A stretch of 64,000 nucleotides of DNA from Adiantum capillus-veneris (lineage: Eukaryota > Streptophyta > Polypodiopsida > Polypodiales > Pteridaceae), in NCBI GenBank assembly GCA_014529385.2, contig CM043969.1:67979676-68043675 (forward strand), written 5' to 3'. The notes under the pieces were generated by a model, which ran no database searches, had not been told where the DNA came from, and worked only from the letters and a program-made list of their open reading frames with translations. Of the stretch, positions 53,965 to 64,000 are shown one piece after another (positions within the stretch are counted from its first letter, which is position 1; each line of letters opens with the position of its first letter). A program made the translations under genes and the position numbers.

Positions 53965-54490
53965 TACTAGGAGGTAAAGAGCGTTTGCTCAAGACAACCT
54001 TATTGAGCGATGGAGTCATCTCACATTTCACTATCTATGTCTCTTGGAAATAGGAGCTACTGCTCAAACACAACCAATCAACCCTATTTTAACCGAGGCC
54101 TCTAATTTCTATATCAACATAGAGGTAAGAGCATGAGCTCGATAACATCCCATGTGACTCCTAAGTACTATGCATGAACTAATATTCACTAGGAGGTAAG
54201 AGCTTTCACTCAATCACAACCTAGTGAATTCTATAGGTGATCCACCATATTCACTTAGAGGTAAGAGCATAAGCTCGATAACAACCAAGTGAATTCTACT
54301 TCATACCTTAAACCTCACTTGGAAGTAAGAGAATCATCTCATAACAACCAAGAGGCACTAAGTGGACCTATTCTATGTTTATATAGAGGTAAGAACATTT
54401 GTTCATGACAACCAAAAGACCCCACATGTATGTGTATATCTTATCCATACTTAGAAGTAGGAGACCCTGCTCAAACAACCAAGTATAGAA
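53965..54490. repeat. Tandem array A of eight covarying hairpins
   Basis: Eight units, spaced 64-75 bp, each hold a 4-bp inner stem with a 4-nt loop: GAGC/GCTC at 53979, 54054, 54129 and 54265; GAGC/ACTC at 54200; GAGA/TCTC at 54329; GAAC/GTTC at 54393; GAGA/GCTC at 54461. The loop differs each time but is always 4 nt. Outer arms also pair: ACAT/ATGT (54117, 54152), ATTCACTAGG/CCTAGTGAAT (54184, 54220), ATTCACTT/AAGTGAAT (54249, 54287), CTTGG/CCAAG (54318, 54348) and ATACTT/AAGTAT (54447, 54481). The segment left of the inner stem is close to AGGTAAGA, and the segment right of it ends in ACAACC. There is no coding potential. It lies directly upstream of the hAT transposase start. Confidence 0.85.
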
Positions 54491-54684
54491 GTATTACAAT
54501 TTAAATAGCCTTTGGTAACCTTTTAATTTCACATAGGAATGTTTACTTTAATCTTCTAAATCAATGTCTTATCTACCTAGTGAATGATATGTTCCAAAAT
54601 GTATGAATTAACACTACATCTATGCACATATTATAGGTATGATAGATTTTAACCATCAAATATCACTTTTAGTATCTATTCTAA

Positions 54685-54905
54685 AACAAATAGAGCTAAG
54701 AGTATAGCCTCTAATGTTTAAGATTATACATTCACACTAAGACACTATAGTTAAAAAAATAGCCTCTAAAGTTTAGAATTATACATTCGCACAAAGACAC
54801 TATAGCTAAAAAGATAGCCTCTAGTGCTTAAAATTATTTATTTATACTAAAACAATAGAGTTAAAGAATAACTTCTATTGCTTAGAATTATAGATGATTC
54901 AAATC
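54685..54905. repeat. Tandem array B of four 55-bp hairpin units
   Basis: Inner stems start exactly 55 bp apart: GCTA/TAGC at 54695, GTTA/TAGC at 54750, GCTA/TAGC at 54805 and GTTA/TAAC at 54860. Loops are 6, 6, 6 and 5 nt. The last unit extends to AATAGA/TCTATT with one bulged base. Between stems the units share tttagaattataca-like sequence. Confidence 0.8.
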
Positions 54906-55084
54906 TATCCATTTTTTTAATTTTTGATGTTTTAACATTAAAAATCATCTATTTTCTTGAAAAATCAAAGGATTTTGTTAAGTGACAATTCAACCTTTCT
55001 ATGTTGGGGGTAACCTGACACTTTGGTGAAGGGAATTGTGCCTGAAACATGCAAATCTAAGCTTTTTATACTATGTCGAAATCG

Positions 55085-55131
55085 ATCAATACTGTTTCAA
55101 TCGATACAATATCGATCGACAGTATTTTGAT
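55085..55131. repeat. Nested inverted repeat
   Basis: ATCAATACTGT (55085-55095) pairs with ACAGTATT..GAT (55119-55131), the right arm carrying two unpaired T. The loop itself holds two ATCGAT palindromes separated by five bases. Confidence 0.75.
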
Positions 55132-55159
55132 TGATATGTAAGCAGTAAAATGTTATTTT

Positions 55160-55820
55160 GAATAAAGCTGATGTGGCAACGAATAATACGTGTGAATAAA
55201 TCTTTGAAACGTATTAGTCAACCATTATTCACAAATAAAACGAATGTCAAATAACGAATCATGCAACCTTGTTTTTATGTTACAAGTGACTCCAAGGTAT
55301 AAATTGACCACACGTATGATTACTGTCACTGACCCTGAAAAAATAGCGGCAATAAATTCCAAGCTTTGTAAAGGCAAGAAATAGGAATATGTGGCCCACT
55401 TTGAGGCTAAATTGCCTCAAAAAACTTGTCTCCGGCCTTATCTCATGAGAGCTTATAAAGCACAAGGGGCTCCACCTCGTAATTGAAACCATCTCTAAAT
55501 ATATAACTAGATTTACCTTTCTTATTATTTTTCTTTGAAAGCAGTTAAATTGGGTGACATCTATAACATGTGGGATACCCATGCATCACCTACATACGGT
55601 GCCAATGCTAACTGAAATTTGTGTTGTTTCCATGGTTTTCTAAGTTCCTTGGATTAAAGATGGTGGGTTTATATATCTTTAAGCTCTTAACTCTCCTTGT
55701 ACTTATGTATAAAGTCCGTTCTATATTATGAATGGGAATTAAACCACCTTTTCACTGAGAGTTTCTAGAGTCTTTTGTAATTTGAAAGAATTCTTTGGTG
55801 TTTATGTTATATTGCTACTG

Positions 55821-55862
<42 letters not shown>

Positions 55863-56520
55863 GGAATATTATATAGCACAATGCATGACAAACACAAGCA
55901 CACATATCTACTATACTCAATGCACACATTGAGATGAATGATCATACATGTGTAGACAAGCCACAATCATCCTATTCAAACCAAGGACGCAAGCATAACA
56001 CACAAAGAATGCAAACAACATGCTTGTTTAATCACTCAAATCATGCAAGAAAAAGAAAAAAGAGAGTTAATGAAGAAGGAGACGAGAGGGATTAAATGAT
56101 GGAGACTCCAAAAGTCAAGCTCTTGAGCTCTTTATCTCTTCTTACCCTCACAAAAAGTGGGTTCACATTCTACAAATTGACTTGTATACCTAGGGTTATA
56201 ATTTCCATTGTCTTGGCACTCAAAACTAATGAGCAGCTTAATCATTTTACTAATCATCTAGGAATTTTCTTATTGCATTTCTCTTACAAGTTTGAACTCA
56301 TCAAGAGCCCGATTACCATGTTACAACACCACATTTGTCCTTAATCTCAACAACGCTTTCACTTCTCAAGACCATAGAGCTTAGAGCCATCTTTGAAGTG
56401 TTGATTAAGATAGCTTACTGTGCTTTGGTAGTAAGCGATAGGCTGCCACCTGCTCCTAGAGATGAAGAGTAGGTAGCAAAGCTGTGACTTGAGACGTTGA
56501 GCACAACAAACACACCCAAA
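55160..56520. other. Gene-poor stretch
   Basis: No supported gene. It contains the CA microsatellite at 55822-55859 and a purine-rich patch near 56045-56095. Small frames here have no recognisable motif. Confidence 0.5.
55822..55859. repeat. (CA)n microsatellite
   Basis: This is an uninterrupted CA/AC run of about 38 bp. Confidence 0.95.
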
Positions 56521-56526
56521 AGTGCA

Positions 56527-56531
56527 AGAGG
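56527..56531. repeat. Target duplication of copia copy 4, left
   Basis: agagg abuts the left LTR and is repeated exactly at 61448-61452 after the right LTR. Confidence 0.9.
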
Positions 56532-56703
56532 TGTTACCCTATACATGTGCTAGTGATGTGTGTGAACACACTAGGACCGCTGGGGCATTTTTTCCCTCTT
56601 TAGGAGGTTTTCCCCCCCGTGCAACACACTCTCTGTTGTGTGCCTTGAGCTTCCTTCATCTTCTCCAAGATGTGTCCATTTCTTTGCAACCCTAATTCCA
56701 ACA
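56532..56703 (+). repeat. 5' LTR of copia copy 4
   Basis: This 172-bp LTR runs TGTTACC...TCCAACA. It lacks an internal segment of about 57 bp present in the 3' LTR and in the other copies. Confidence 0.9.
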
Positions 56704-57046
56704 ATTGGTATTAGAGCATGTTGCATCCTCCCGGGCTTAGTTGCCAGCTGCTCCAGCACACGCCTGCTCACTTTCTCCGATTTCAGTGAGGTTTGGCGAG
56801 TGTTCGCAGGTCAAAAAATATTTTGGGAGAGTTTGCTCAGATTTTTGATTCGGGCTTATTTCGGCCTCCGTTTCCACTACAAGCAGGTCTGCACACGCAA
56901 TTTTGTCATTTTGTGCAAATTTTTTGTCAGTGCCGTTTTCTGCATAACAGGTGCCTTACGACTAGTCTTCTACAGTTTGTGCTATATAGCTCCCGCTTTG
57001 TTTCTCCTCTTTTTGGGCAGTTTTCACATCAGGTGCAACATTTACC

Positions 57047-57910
57047 ATGGCTGACAACAACACAGATGTGTTCAAGATGTTTGCTCTGCTGAGGACAGGT
57101 TGGATAGGGACAATTACCCTATGTGGGCTTATATGATGCAACATGTTCTTGTGTCAAAGGGAGTTTGGAATATTGTGCAAGGCATTGATGTACGTCCTGA
57201 TTCTGAGGATGTAGGCAATGTTGAGGATGTTGTAGGTCTTGTTGCAAGGATTGCTGCTATTAGAGTTGTTTTGCCTACGGCAGAACAAGCTCTTTGGGAT
57301 GTAAAGGATGCGCAGGCTCATGCATTGATTGTGTTGTCTGTGAAGTGCACCTTTACTCCTCACATTCGTTCAGTGAAATCAGCTAAACAGGCTTGGGATA
57401 TTCTGGTTGGTCTTTATGCAAGCCGTAATGAGGCAAAAATTGCTTTGCTGCGTAAAGAGCTGGAAACTTTATGCAAGAGGAAGATGATATGGACACTTTC
57501 CTTGCTGGTGTCAAGGATATCGATGAGCAACTTATTTCTGTAGGTGAAGTCATTTCAGACAGTTCCCTTGTACAGACTGTTCTTGATGCCTTACCAGACT
57601 TTTGCTAGTACTTGGAGACTTATGACCCAAGGAAATCCTGAAGTTGTCAAGTTTGATGCATTATGCACATTGCTATTGCAAGAGCCACTTTCCAAAAAAA
57701 TAAGGACTAGGCAGCGTATAGTTGAAAGGCTTTTATTGCTTCTCAAAGAAAGGGTGGTAACAGCAATGCAGCCACTTCTTATGGTTTTGCTATGAGTGGA
57801 AAAAATTATGTTCCTAATGCTTCTACTGGCAGCAATTCGTCTGGAAATTCTGGCGATAAGGGGAAAAAGAAGACTTGTAAAGCTAATGATCACTTGATCA
57901 AGTAGTGTGC
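57047..57910 (+). pseudogene. copia copy 4 gag region
   Basis: It begins at ATGGCTGACAACAAC (57047). Gag-core motifs include MQHVLVSKGVWNIVQGIDVRP and AKQAWDILVGLYASRNEAK. A knuckle remnant and KLKAKEAKKKEGG-like tract are near 57880-57950. The region is broken. Confidence 0.82.
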
Positions 57911-58088
57911 TAACTTGAAGGCCAAAGAGGCTAAGAAGAAAGAGGGTGGTTCCACTGCAAATGTTGGTTCCACTACAAATGCATCCCTTGTTGTGTCTTC
58001 TGTGAAAGGAGACTGGGATGTTGATGTTGAGGCAGAATGGGCTTTTAGTGCATAGTGCACTTACAATCCTTCTGTCCATGATGCATGC

Positions 58089-59510
58089 ATGTCAGTTGCT
58101 GTAGATTCACATGTGTGGTATTTTGTCAGTGGTGCTACAAAGCATATTACCTCACATCGTGAATTGTGCACCTCTCTCGAGTCTGTCCCTCATGGGAACT
58201 CTATCACTTGTGCCAACAACGCCTCTTATCCGGTCCAGGGAGTTGGAAAGATGTGCTTACTGCTGCAAGTAATAGTTCTTTCACACTTGTTGATGCACTT
58301 TATGTACTTGGGATCAAGAAGAACCTTTTGTTTCACACTTGCTAGACTTGGACTTGTAGTCAAATTTGTGGATGACATATATACAGTACATGATCTCAAT
58401 TTTGGTAATGAAATTGTTGCATCTGGCACATTATGCCGTGGGTTGTATAAGCTCACTTTGTATGACAAGTGTGGGTAGAATTTTGCAAATGCAGTTGTGG
58501 ATTGAAAGGCTATTTCAGATGCAAAACTTTGGCATGCATGTTTTAGTCATCTAAATTTTGCCAGTTTGCTGCGTTTGCAAAAATCTGATATGGTTGCTTC
58601 TTTGCCGTCTCTTGAAGCACCTGCCAAAAATGTTTGTGAAGGCTGTATTTTGGGTAAGATGCAGTGTTCGAAGTTTCCAAAGGGTTCAGCTAGGGCCACA
58701 TGCAGGTTGCAGCTTGTGCATAGTGATGTTTGTGGGCCCATGCAAACTCCGTCCTTGGAAAATTACCGTTACTTCTTCGTGACTTTCATTGATGATTACT
58801 CCAGGCATGCATGGGTATTTCCGCTTAAAGAGAAGTACAAAGTTTTTATGTGCTTCAAACAATTTCTGGCTATGGCTGAAAATGTCTCAAAATGTAATAT
58901 GGGCACCCTCCGTTTTGATCGAGGGGGGGAGTATATGTCTCATGAAATTTTGGCTAGTCGTGGGATAAAGCACCAATGTACAGTGCCTTATACAGCTCAA
59001 CAAAATGGTTTGCTAAGAGGAAAAACAGGTCACTTACGAAAATGGCACGATGTATGGTCAAAAGTAAAGCTTTGCCGCATTCGTTTTGGCTTGAGGCCAT
59101 CATGTGTGCCACTTATGTACGTAACAGGTGTCCTACAAAATCTTTGCAGTCTATTACTTTATATGAAGCATGGCATGATAGAAAGTCTTCTATTGAGCAC
59201 ATGCGTGTTTTTGGCTGTTTAGGATATGCTTTCGTGCCACAAACACAACGCAAAAAATTGGATGATAAGGCTATCAAATGTATTTTTGTTGGTTATAGTG
59301 TTGAAAGCAAAGGTTACAGGTTGTATCATCCACAAACAAAGCATATTCTGGTTTTACGGGATGTAGTGTTTGTGGAAGATTCTGTTCCGCCCTTGCTGAC
59401 ATGTACTAGAGACAATAATGTAAGCTCACAGGACATTTATGACACTTTGTTGCCTCTTTTCAATGGTGGAAATACAAATGTAAATTCCAATGAGGCAAAT
59501 GTATAGCCTA
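58089..59510 (+). pseudogene. copia copy 4 protease and integrase region
   Basis: A protease block, SGATKHITSHREL, with the usual Asp position altered, is near 58130. Integrase motifs include CEGCILGKMQCSKF, DRGGEYMSHE and EAWHDRKSSIEHMRVFGCLGYAF. The region is broken. Confidence 0.86.
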
Positions 59511-59608
59511 CGGGGGTTTCTAAAAATGTTACAGATCAGCCTATTATTGATGTAGATGTACATGATGTACTTGATAAGGAAAGGACTGAAAATGAGCAGG
59601 CTAGAGGT

Positions 59609-61143
59609 ATGCCAAAATGGCTGGTGCATACATTGTGTGACAGTAAATTGAATGCACCTTTGTCTAGTCGAGCTCGTTCAGGCTCTCGCCATGCATCTTA
59701 TGCATCAGATTGTTATGCTTTGGCTGTGTTTGGCTTACATGATGTTGAGGAACCTATCTCTTTTGATGAAACACATAATTCAAAAAATTTGATGGCTACC
59801 ATGCTATCACAATATGACGTACTTATAGAAAATGACACATGGACTTTATGTGATTTGCCTCCTGGAAAAATGGCCATTGGTACGAAGTGGGTTTACAAGT
59901 TGAAACACAAGCCGGATGGTGAGATCGATCGCCATATGGCTCGACTTGTTGCAAAGGGTTATGCACAGCAAAAGGGCATAGATTATGAAGAAACTTTTTC
60001 TCCCACTTGTCATATGACTACTGTTCGTTTCCTATGTGCATTGGTAGCTCATTTTGGTTGGGATGTACATCAATCGACATTGTTCCTGCTTTCTTGAATG
60101 GTGACATATTTGAGGACGTTTATGTAACACAATCTCGCGGTTTTGTCAAGAAAGGACAAGAGGACAAAGTGTGCAGATGTAAGAAGGCTTTGTATGGGTT
60201 GAAGCAATCTCCTCATGCTTGGTGTGAGAAAGCTGACACTCATTTGGTCAAATGAGGCTTTCACAACAGTCCAATGGAAAGCACATTGTATGTAAAGCGT
60301 GAGGGTGATGTACTTCTCATTGTTGTCCTTTATGTGGATGATTTGCTGATCACTGGTCCAATGAGGCACATATTGTTGAATTTAAGGCTGATTTGAATGT
60401 TACTTTCAAGATGAAAGATTTGGGGCTGTTGCATCATTACTTGGACATACAATTTAAGCAGTGTGATGGTGATATTGCCTTCTGCCAGAAAAGTTATATA
60501 GAGACATTGCTATGTAAGTTTGGACTTGAGGATTGCAAACCTATTGCCACTTCCATGGAAACATGTTTGAAGTTAAGTCTACATGATGCTGTTGATCCTG
60601 CTGATGTCACTCTTTATCAAAATGTTGTTGGCTGTCTCATTTATGTATGCAACACGAGGCCAGATATTCAGTTTGTAGTCTCACAGGTCAGCAAATTTTT
60701 CCCAAGGGGGCATCATTGTTGCCAGACTTACATGCTTTTTCAGACTTAGATTGGGCTGGTTGTTTTGACACGCGAGTGTCCACAAGTGGTTTTTGTTTCA
60801 TGCTTGGTAGTTCATGTATATCATAGTTGAGCAAGAAGAAACCTATTGTGGCCACTTCGAGTTGTGAGGCTGAGTACAGGGCAGTCTTCACAGCTACGAT
60901 TGGGTGTGTATGGCTCAGACGCCTTATGGCTGATTTGGGTGTTGGACAGGACACTGCCAACACTATCTACACTGACAGTCAGTGCATTACCACTATGTCA
61001 GGGAGAGGCTCTCAGCAGGAGAGATCAGCTTGGCTTATGTGCTAACACAAGACAACCTTGTAGACCTTTTCACAAAGGCATTGTCTTGTGAGAAGTTCAA
61101 AGCTTTTTGCAAAGCTTTAGGCTTACTCCCCTTTGTGGACTGA
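59609..61143 (+). pseudogene. copia copy 4 reverse transcriptase and RNase H region
   Basis: Motifs in order: WTLCDLPPGKMAIGTKWVYKLKHK, YAQQKGIDYEETFSPT, FLNGDIFEDVYVTQSRG, KALYGLKQSPHAW, FKMKDLGLLHHYLDIQ, FGLEDCKPIATSME, then RNase H ATSSCEAEYRAVF and ADLGVGQD, ending in GLLPFVD just before the polypurine tract. The region is broken. Confidence 0.9.
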
Positions 61144-61218
61144 TCACGTCCTCAAGGCATGGCACTTCCCTTTACTCATGTGCCAGCTCTCATTCACCGC
61201 ATCACTCCAGGGGGTATT

Positions 61219-61447
61219 TGTTACCCTATACATGTGGTAGTGATGTGTGTGAACACATTAGGACCGCCGGGGAATTTTTTTCCCTCTTTAGGAGGTTTTC
61301 CCCCCCGTACATTGTACATACGCCCATTCATTCTAGGGCTATCTATCTTTCCATTGCACACTAAGCAACACACTCTCTGTTGTGTGCCTTGAGCTTCCTT
61401 CGTCTTCTCCAAGCTGTGTGCGTTTCTTTGCAAACCTAATTCCAACA
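61219..61447 (+). repeat. 3' LTR of copia copy 4
   Basis: This 229-bp LTR runs TGTTACC...TCCAACA and is followed by the agagg duplication. Confidence 0.92.
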
Positions 61448-61452
61448 AGAGG

Positions 61453-62520
61453 CGAGTGGCATCTTCTTCTGTGAACAACAGAGTGAGTTTGACCATGGGT
61501 ACATCAATGAGCAAATAACCTCAAGTGAATAGAAGACCAAAGAAGAAGAGGGAAAATAGAATATCGAAGATATGGAAGAGGACTCACATCATGAGGTGTA
61601 GACCGACGACAAGTAACATTAACTAGAAGACCTTTGGAAAATCCATTTGACATGGTCAAAGTCCTTAGTAAAAGAAGAAAATGGACCAAAGGAGGATAAA
61701 GAGTAAAGAAGAATTTGAAGCTTTTGAGGAGATACAAAAGTTGCAGTAACAATGCCTTCACTAATATGTTGGTGATTGGTTAGAAAGACGAAGAGGTAGC
61801 TGCCAAAAAATCTACACAAGAAGAGAGAAATTGAAGGAACAAGCCAAGAACAAGTCATGGAGGGGATGAAGCTGCAATCTAAACAAAAATTTTATGAAAA
61901 AGAACACTAGTAGTAGTTCAAAAGACAAGAAAAATTAAAAAGATAAGAAAAGAAAAGACCAAGGAAACAGTTGATTGCATGCCATCTTCTCCACCCCAAA
62001 TGATTCTAATCTTAAGGGGAAGCCTCCAACTCACTTTGAAGATGAAAGGATCCCATGCACGCTGATGAAGCGTCCATCAAAGCAAATGGTATTGGAATAG
62101 ACTTAGTTGAGGCTCTAAAGGCTGAAGACACTCCAAGGGAGAAAGATAATAAGGGGATGACTTAGATGAAAGAGAGACATATGAAACTCAATGAAAAGAT
62201 TGGCAAAATAACCTTCTTCTTCTCAACAATCTCAAAGGAAAACACCTAAGGAAGAAGAAAAAGAAAGAAGACATCGACTAGAGGTGTATAAGCAAGAGGA
62301 TCAAAAGGGTTAAGGAAAATCTTGCACACATAAAGATAACTGTATAGATAGCACAAACTGAGTCTTTTCTAGAGAGCATATATGGTAAAATCCAACACTG
62401 TGTGAAAGCTTCATAGTTACAAGCAAGTTGACACAAAAAAAACATGAAAACAAAGGGGGGCACCCCGATGAAAGGTAGAGACAATAATCTATTCTTATAA
62501 ATGTTGGATTTGGTGATTTT
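61453..62520. other. Purine-rich stretch, possibly decayed coding sequence
   Basis: The plus strand is strongly A/G-rich, with many gaagaaga words. It reads as lysine/glutamate-rich peptide fragments between frequent stops, for example KPPTHFEDERIPCTLMKRPSKQM near 62021. This could be an old degenerate gag or host frame, but no domain can be named. Confidence 0.3.
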
Positions 62521-64000
62521 GCCAAGCACTAAAAAGATTGGCAATCTATTTTTTAGGTTTCATCTCTTGGAAATCATTGACTATTGTAATGTGGTGAGCC
62601 AAGGGGAGCTATCTACATGTGCAAGTGGATGCTTATAGTAAATTGATGCCATTGGTTCATTTGTCAAAATGTATGCAAATGGTTTTATGGTTAGCCATTT
62701 TTGGGGCTAATTTGATGTTATCTATGCACATTGTTGAGCCAATTAGGGCATTTGACCTATGTGTTGGGGATTTTTGGCCAAATTTTGTTATACAAGATTT
62801 TTGTTTATTTCATACTTGGGCACCTTGTTTTGATACACTATTTACCAGATTATGGTATGTAGCATACCTATGATTGGTTGATGTTGATTTTATCCGGCTT
62901 ATGTTAGCTTGACATGCTTATATGTGAGCTCCTTTGAGAAAGGTTTATGAGAGTTTGATGCTCTCTTAAGTTTATGTATGCCGACTATGCCTATTTGTGG
63001 TTATGAGAGCATTGTTTTTGTAAGTGTTGTGCACAACACTTTATTAGTGCTTTGTGCTTGCCCATTGCACTGAGGACGATTAGGTACTGAGAAGTTATGC
63101 ACCAATGGGTACACCTTCAAAAGAACTTTGATCACCTCATTGAGGAAATGAGAGCCTAGTAACTAACAATTTCAATTGGTAGGCCAAAATACACAAAGAT
63201 GTGCTTATAGAAAAATTTCACAAGTTGTTGCTATATTGCAAAGTTGTGCCTGATTGTCTATTACTTTCTTAAAGAAACCCCTTGTATAGCCTCACCATTG
63301 GTTATGTATAGATTGAATATAGGTGCTTTGCTCATTAGCTGGGCTAGCTTGCTAATTGCTTGCACCAATTTTAATTTAGCTTATGCCCAATTGTTATACA
63401 TTGTTATTTTCTCATGGTTTATGGCTGAAGTTTTAGAGTTCATGGTTTATGGCTAAAAGTTTCAGAGTTGTTTGCCAAAACACTCATTTCTTGCCAAAAT
63501 TTTGTCAGATTCCTACTCTATATTATCTTCTTGATTTATGCATGCTTGTAATTGTAATTTTGATTCAAATGTTGCCAAATTAATGTTGAAACTGTACCAT
63601 TTTTTTTGTGTAAGCTTGCCATGTATACATGAGATAAAGAACTGTTAACCTCAAAAAAATTGATAGAAGAAAATGGTTGTTGTGGAAAGAGAAAGTTCAA
63701 GCTATTTTACCCAAAAGAAGCAACTAAAACCTTTGAAAGGTTTAGTAGCTAAGCCTACATGTTTGACAAGGATTTTCTAGATCTAGATACCATTAGGAGA
63801 TATATGGACCTTGCATAGCCCTTTAAGGTTTTGGGATTAGAGGCTGAATAATAGTCATTAAGGGAGACATGGAGAATGAATATCTCTACTTTACTAGGTT
63901 TTTTTTATAGTTTTTCACCCTAAGAAAGAGCTAGGATTTTCTATATATGTACACCTTTTTAACAGTCAATTCACGCATCAATCATCGACCTTTCCCAAAA
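62521..64000. other. Gene-poor AT-rich stretch
   Basis: No supported gene or RNA. A short tandem duplication near 63413-63470 (catggtttatggct unit, about 28-29 bp, two copies) is the only structure noted. Confidence 0.45.

Larger units (their letters stand above)
56532..61447 (+). mobile_element. Ty1/copia LTR retrotransposon, copy 4 (fossil)
   Basis: This is the only plus-strand copy. LTRs at 56532-56703 and 61219-61447 are bounded by an exact agagg duplication. A slightly changed methionine primer site, TGGTATTAGAGC, lies at 56706-56717, and a polypurine tract, CCAGGGGGTATT, at 61207-61218. Both LTRs share a private TTACCCTATA start, unlike the other copies, which confirms the pairing. They differ at about ten sites over the shared 172 bp, and the left one lacks about 57 bp. 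The coding region has ten or more breaks. Confidence 0.94.

Noticed and set aside
53965-54490. CRISPR-like array of spaced repeats
   Set aside because: The units are diverged rather than identical, the between-stem sequence is itself similar, and the setting is plant nuclear DNA with no cas genes.
61453-62520. Lysine/glutamate-rich protein gene
   Set aside because: Stops are too frequent in every frame, and the bias follows from purine richness. I recorded it only as possible decayed coding DNA.

Overview
The window looks like nuclear DNA of a land plant with a large, repeat-rich genome; a fern or another seed-free plant is possible, but no marker here settles the species. The reasons are four copies of one Ty1/copia family that use a plant-type initiator-methionine primer site, a Ty3 element of the non-chromovirus plant type with a TGGCGCC primer site, a BED/hAT transposase with a DUF659 core, long CT/GA/AC microsatellites and very sparse genes. 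Nothing suggests a bacterial or organelle origin.

Layout. 1-2930: AT-rich non-coding DNA, two CT microsatellites and an unrecognised reading frame (2092-2961). 2930-8900: a tandem array of GGTACTT hairpin repeats, split by copia copy 1 (3628-8755, 5-bp target duplication tttca). 9200-11130: a decayed host gene of the NIF/FCP1-like HAD family. 11560-11780: a second block of GGTACTT hairpins. 12068-34210: a three-layer nest. An old Ty3-like gag/protease remnant (+) was hit by copia copy 2 (14018-32712, -), which was hit by a long Ty3 element (14267-27877, -, target duplication gttgt). 34320-35080: a third GGTACTT hairpin block. 35669-36379: a glutamine/histidine-rich host-like reading frame (-) with a long CT tract upstream. 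36600-38487 and 43616-49440: mostly gene-poor DNA with diverged large repeats, interrupted by copia copy 3 (38488-43615). 49448-51190: a decayed protein-kinase-like gene. 51621-53779: a broken hAT transposase (-). 53940-55160: two tandem arrays of small hairpins. 56532-61447: copia copy 4 (+, target duplication agagg). 61453-64000: no recognisable gene.

The most unusual structure is at 53965-54905, just upstream of the hAT transposase. Two tandem arrays there (8 units at 64-75 bp and 4 units at 55 bp) are each built on a short hairpin. Stem bases change in pairs between units (GAGC/GCTC, GAGA/TCTC, GAAC/GTTC; GCTA/TAGC, GTTA/TAAC), while the loop stays 4 nt in the first array and 5-6 nt in the second. 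The GGTACTT blocks follow a similar principle with a different sequence. I know of no named repeat class that matches.

No gene here is a confident intact host gene. The NIF-like, kinase-like and glutamine-rich frames all carry in-frame stops or frame changes and are best treated as decayed or incompletely resolved. The relative order of insertions is firm from nesting and target duplications. Absolute ages are guesses: paired LTRs differ by roughly 6% in the copia copies and roughly 2-3% in the inserted Ty3 element, counted by eye.
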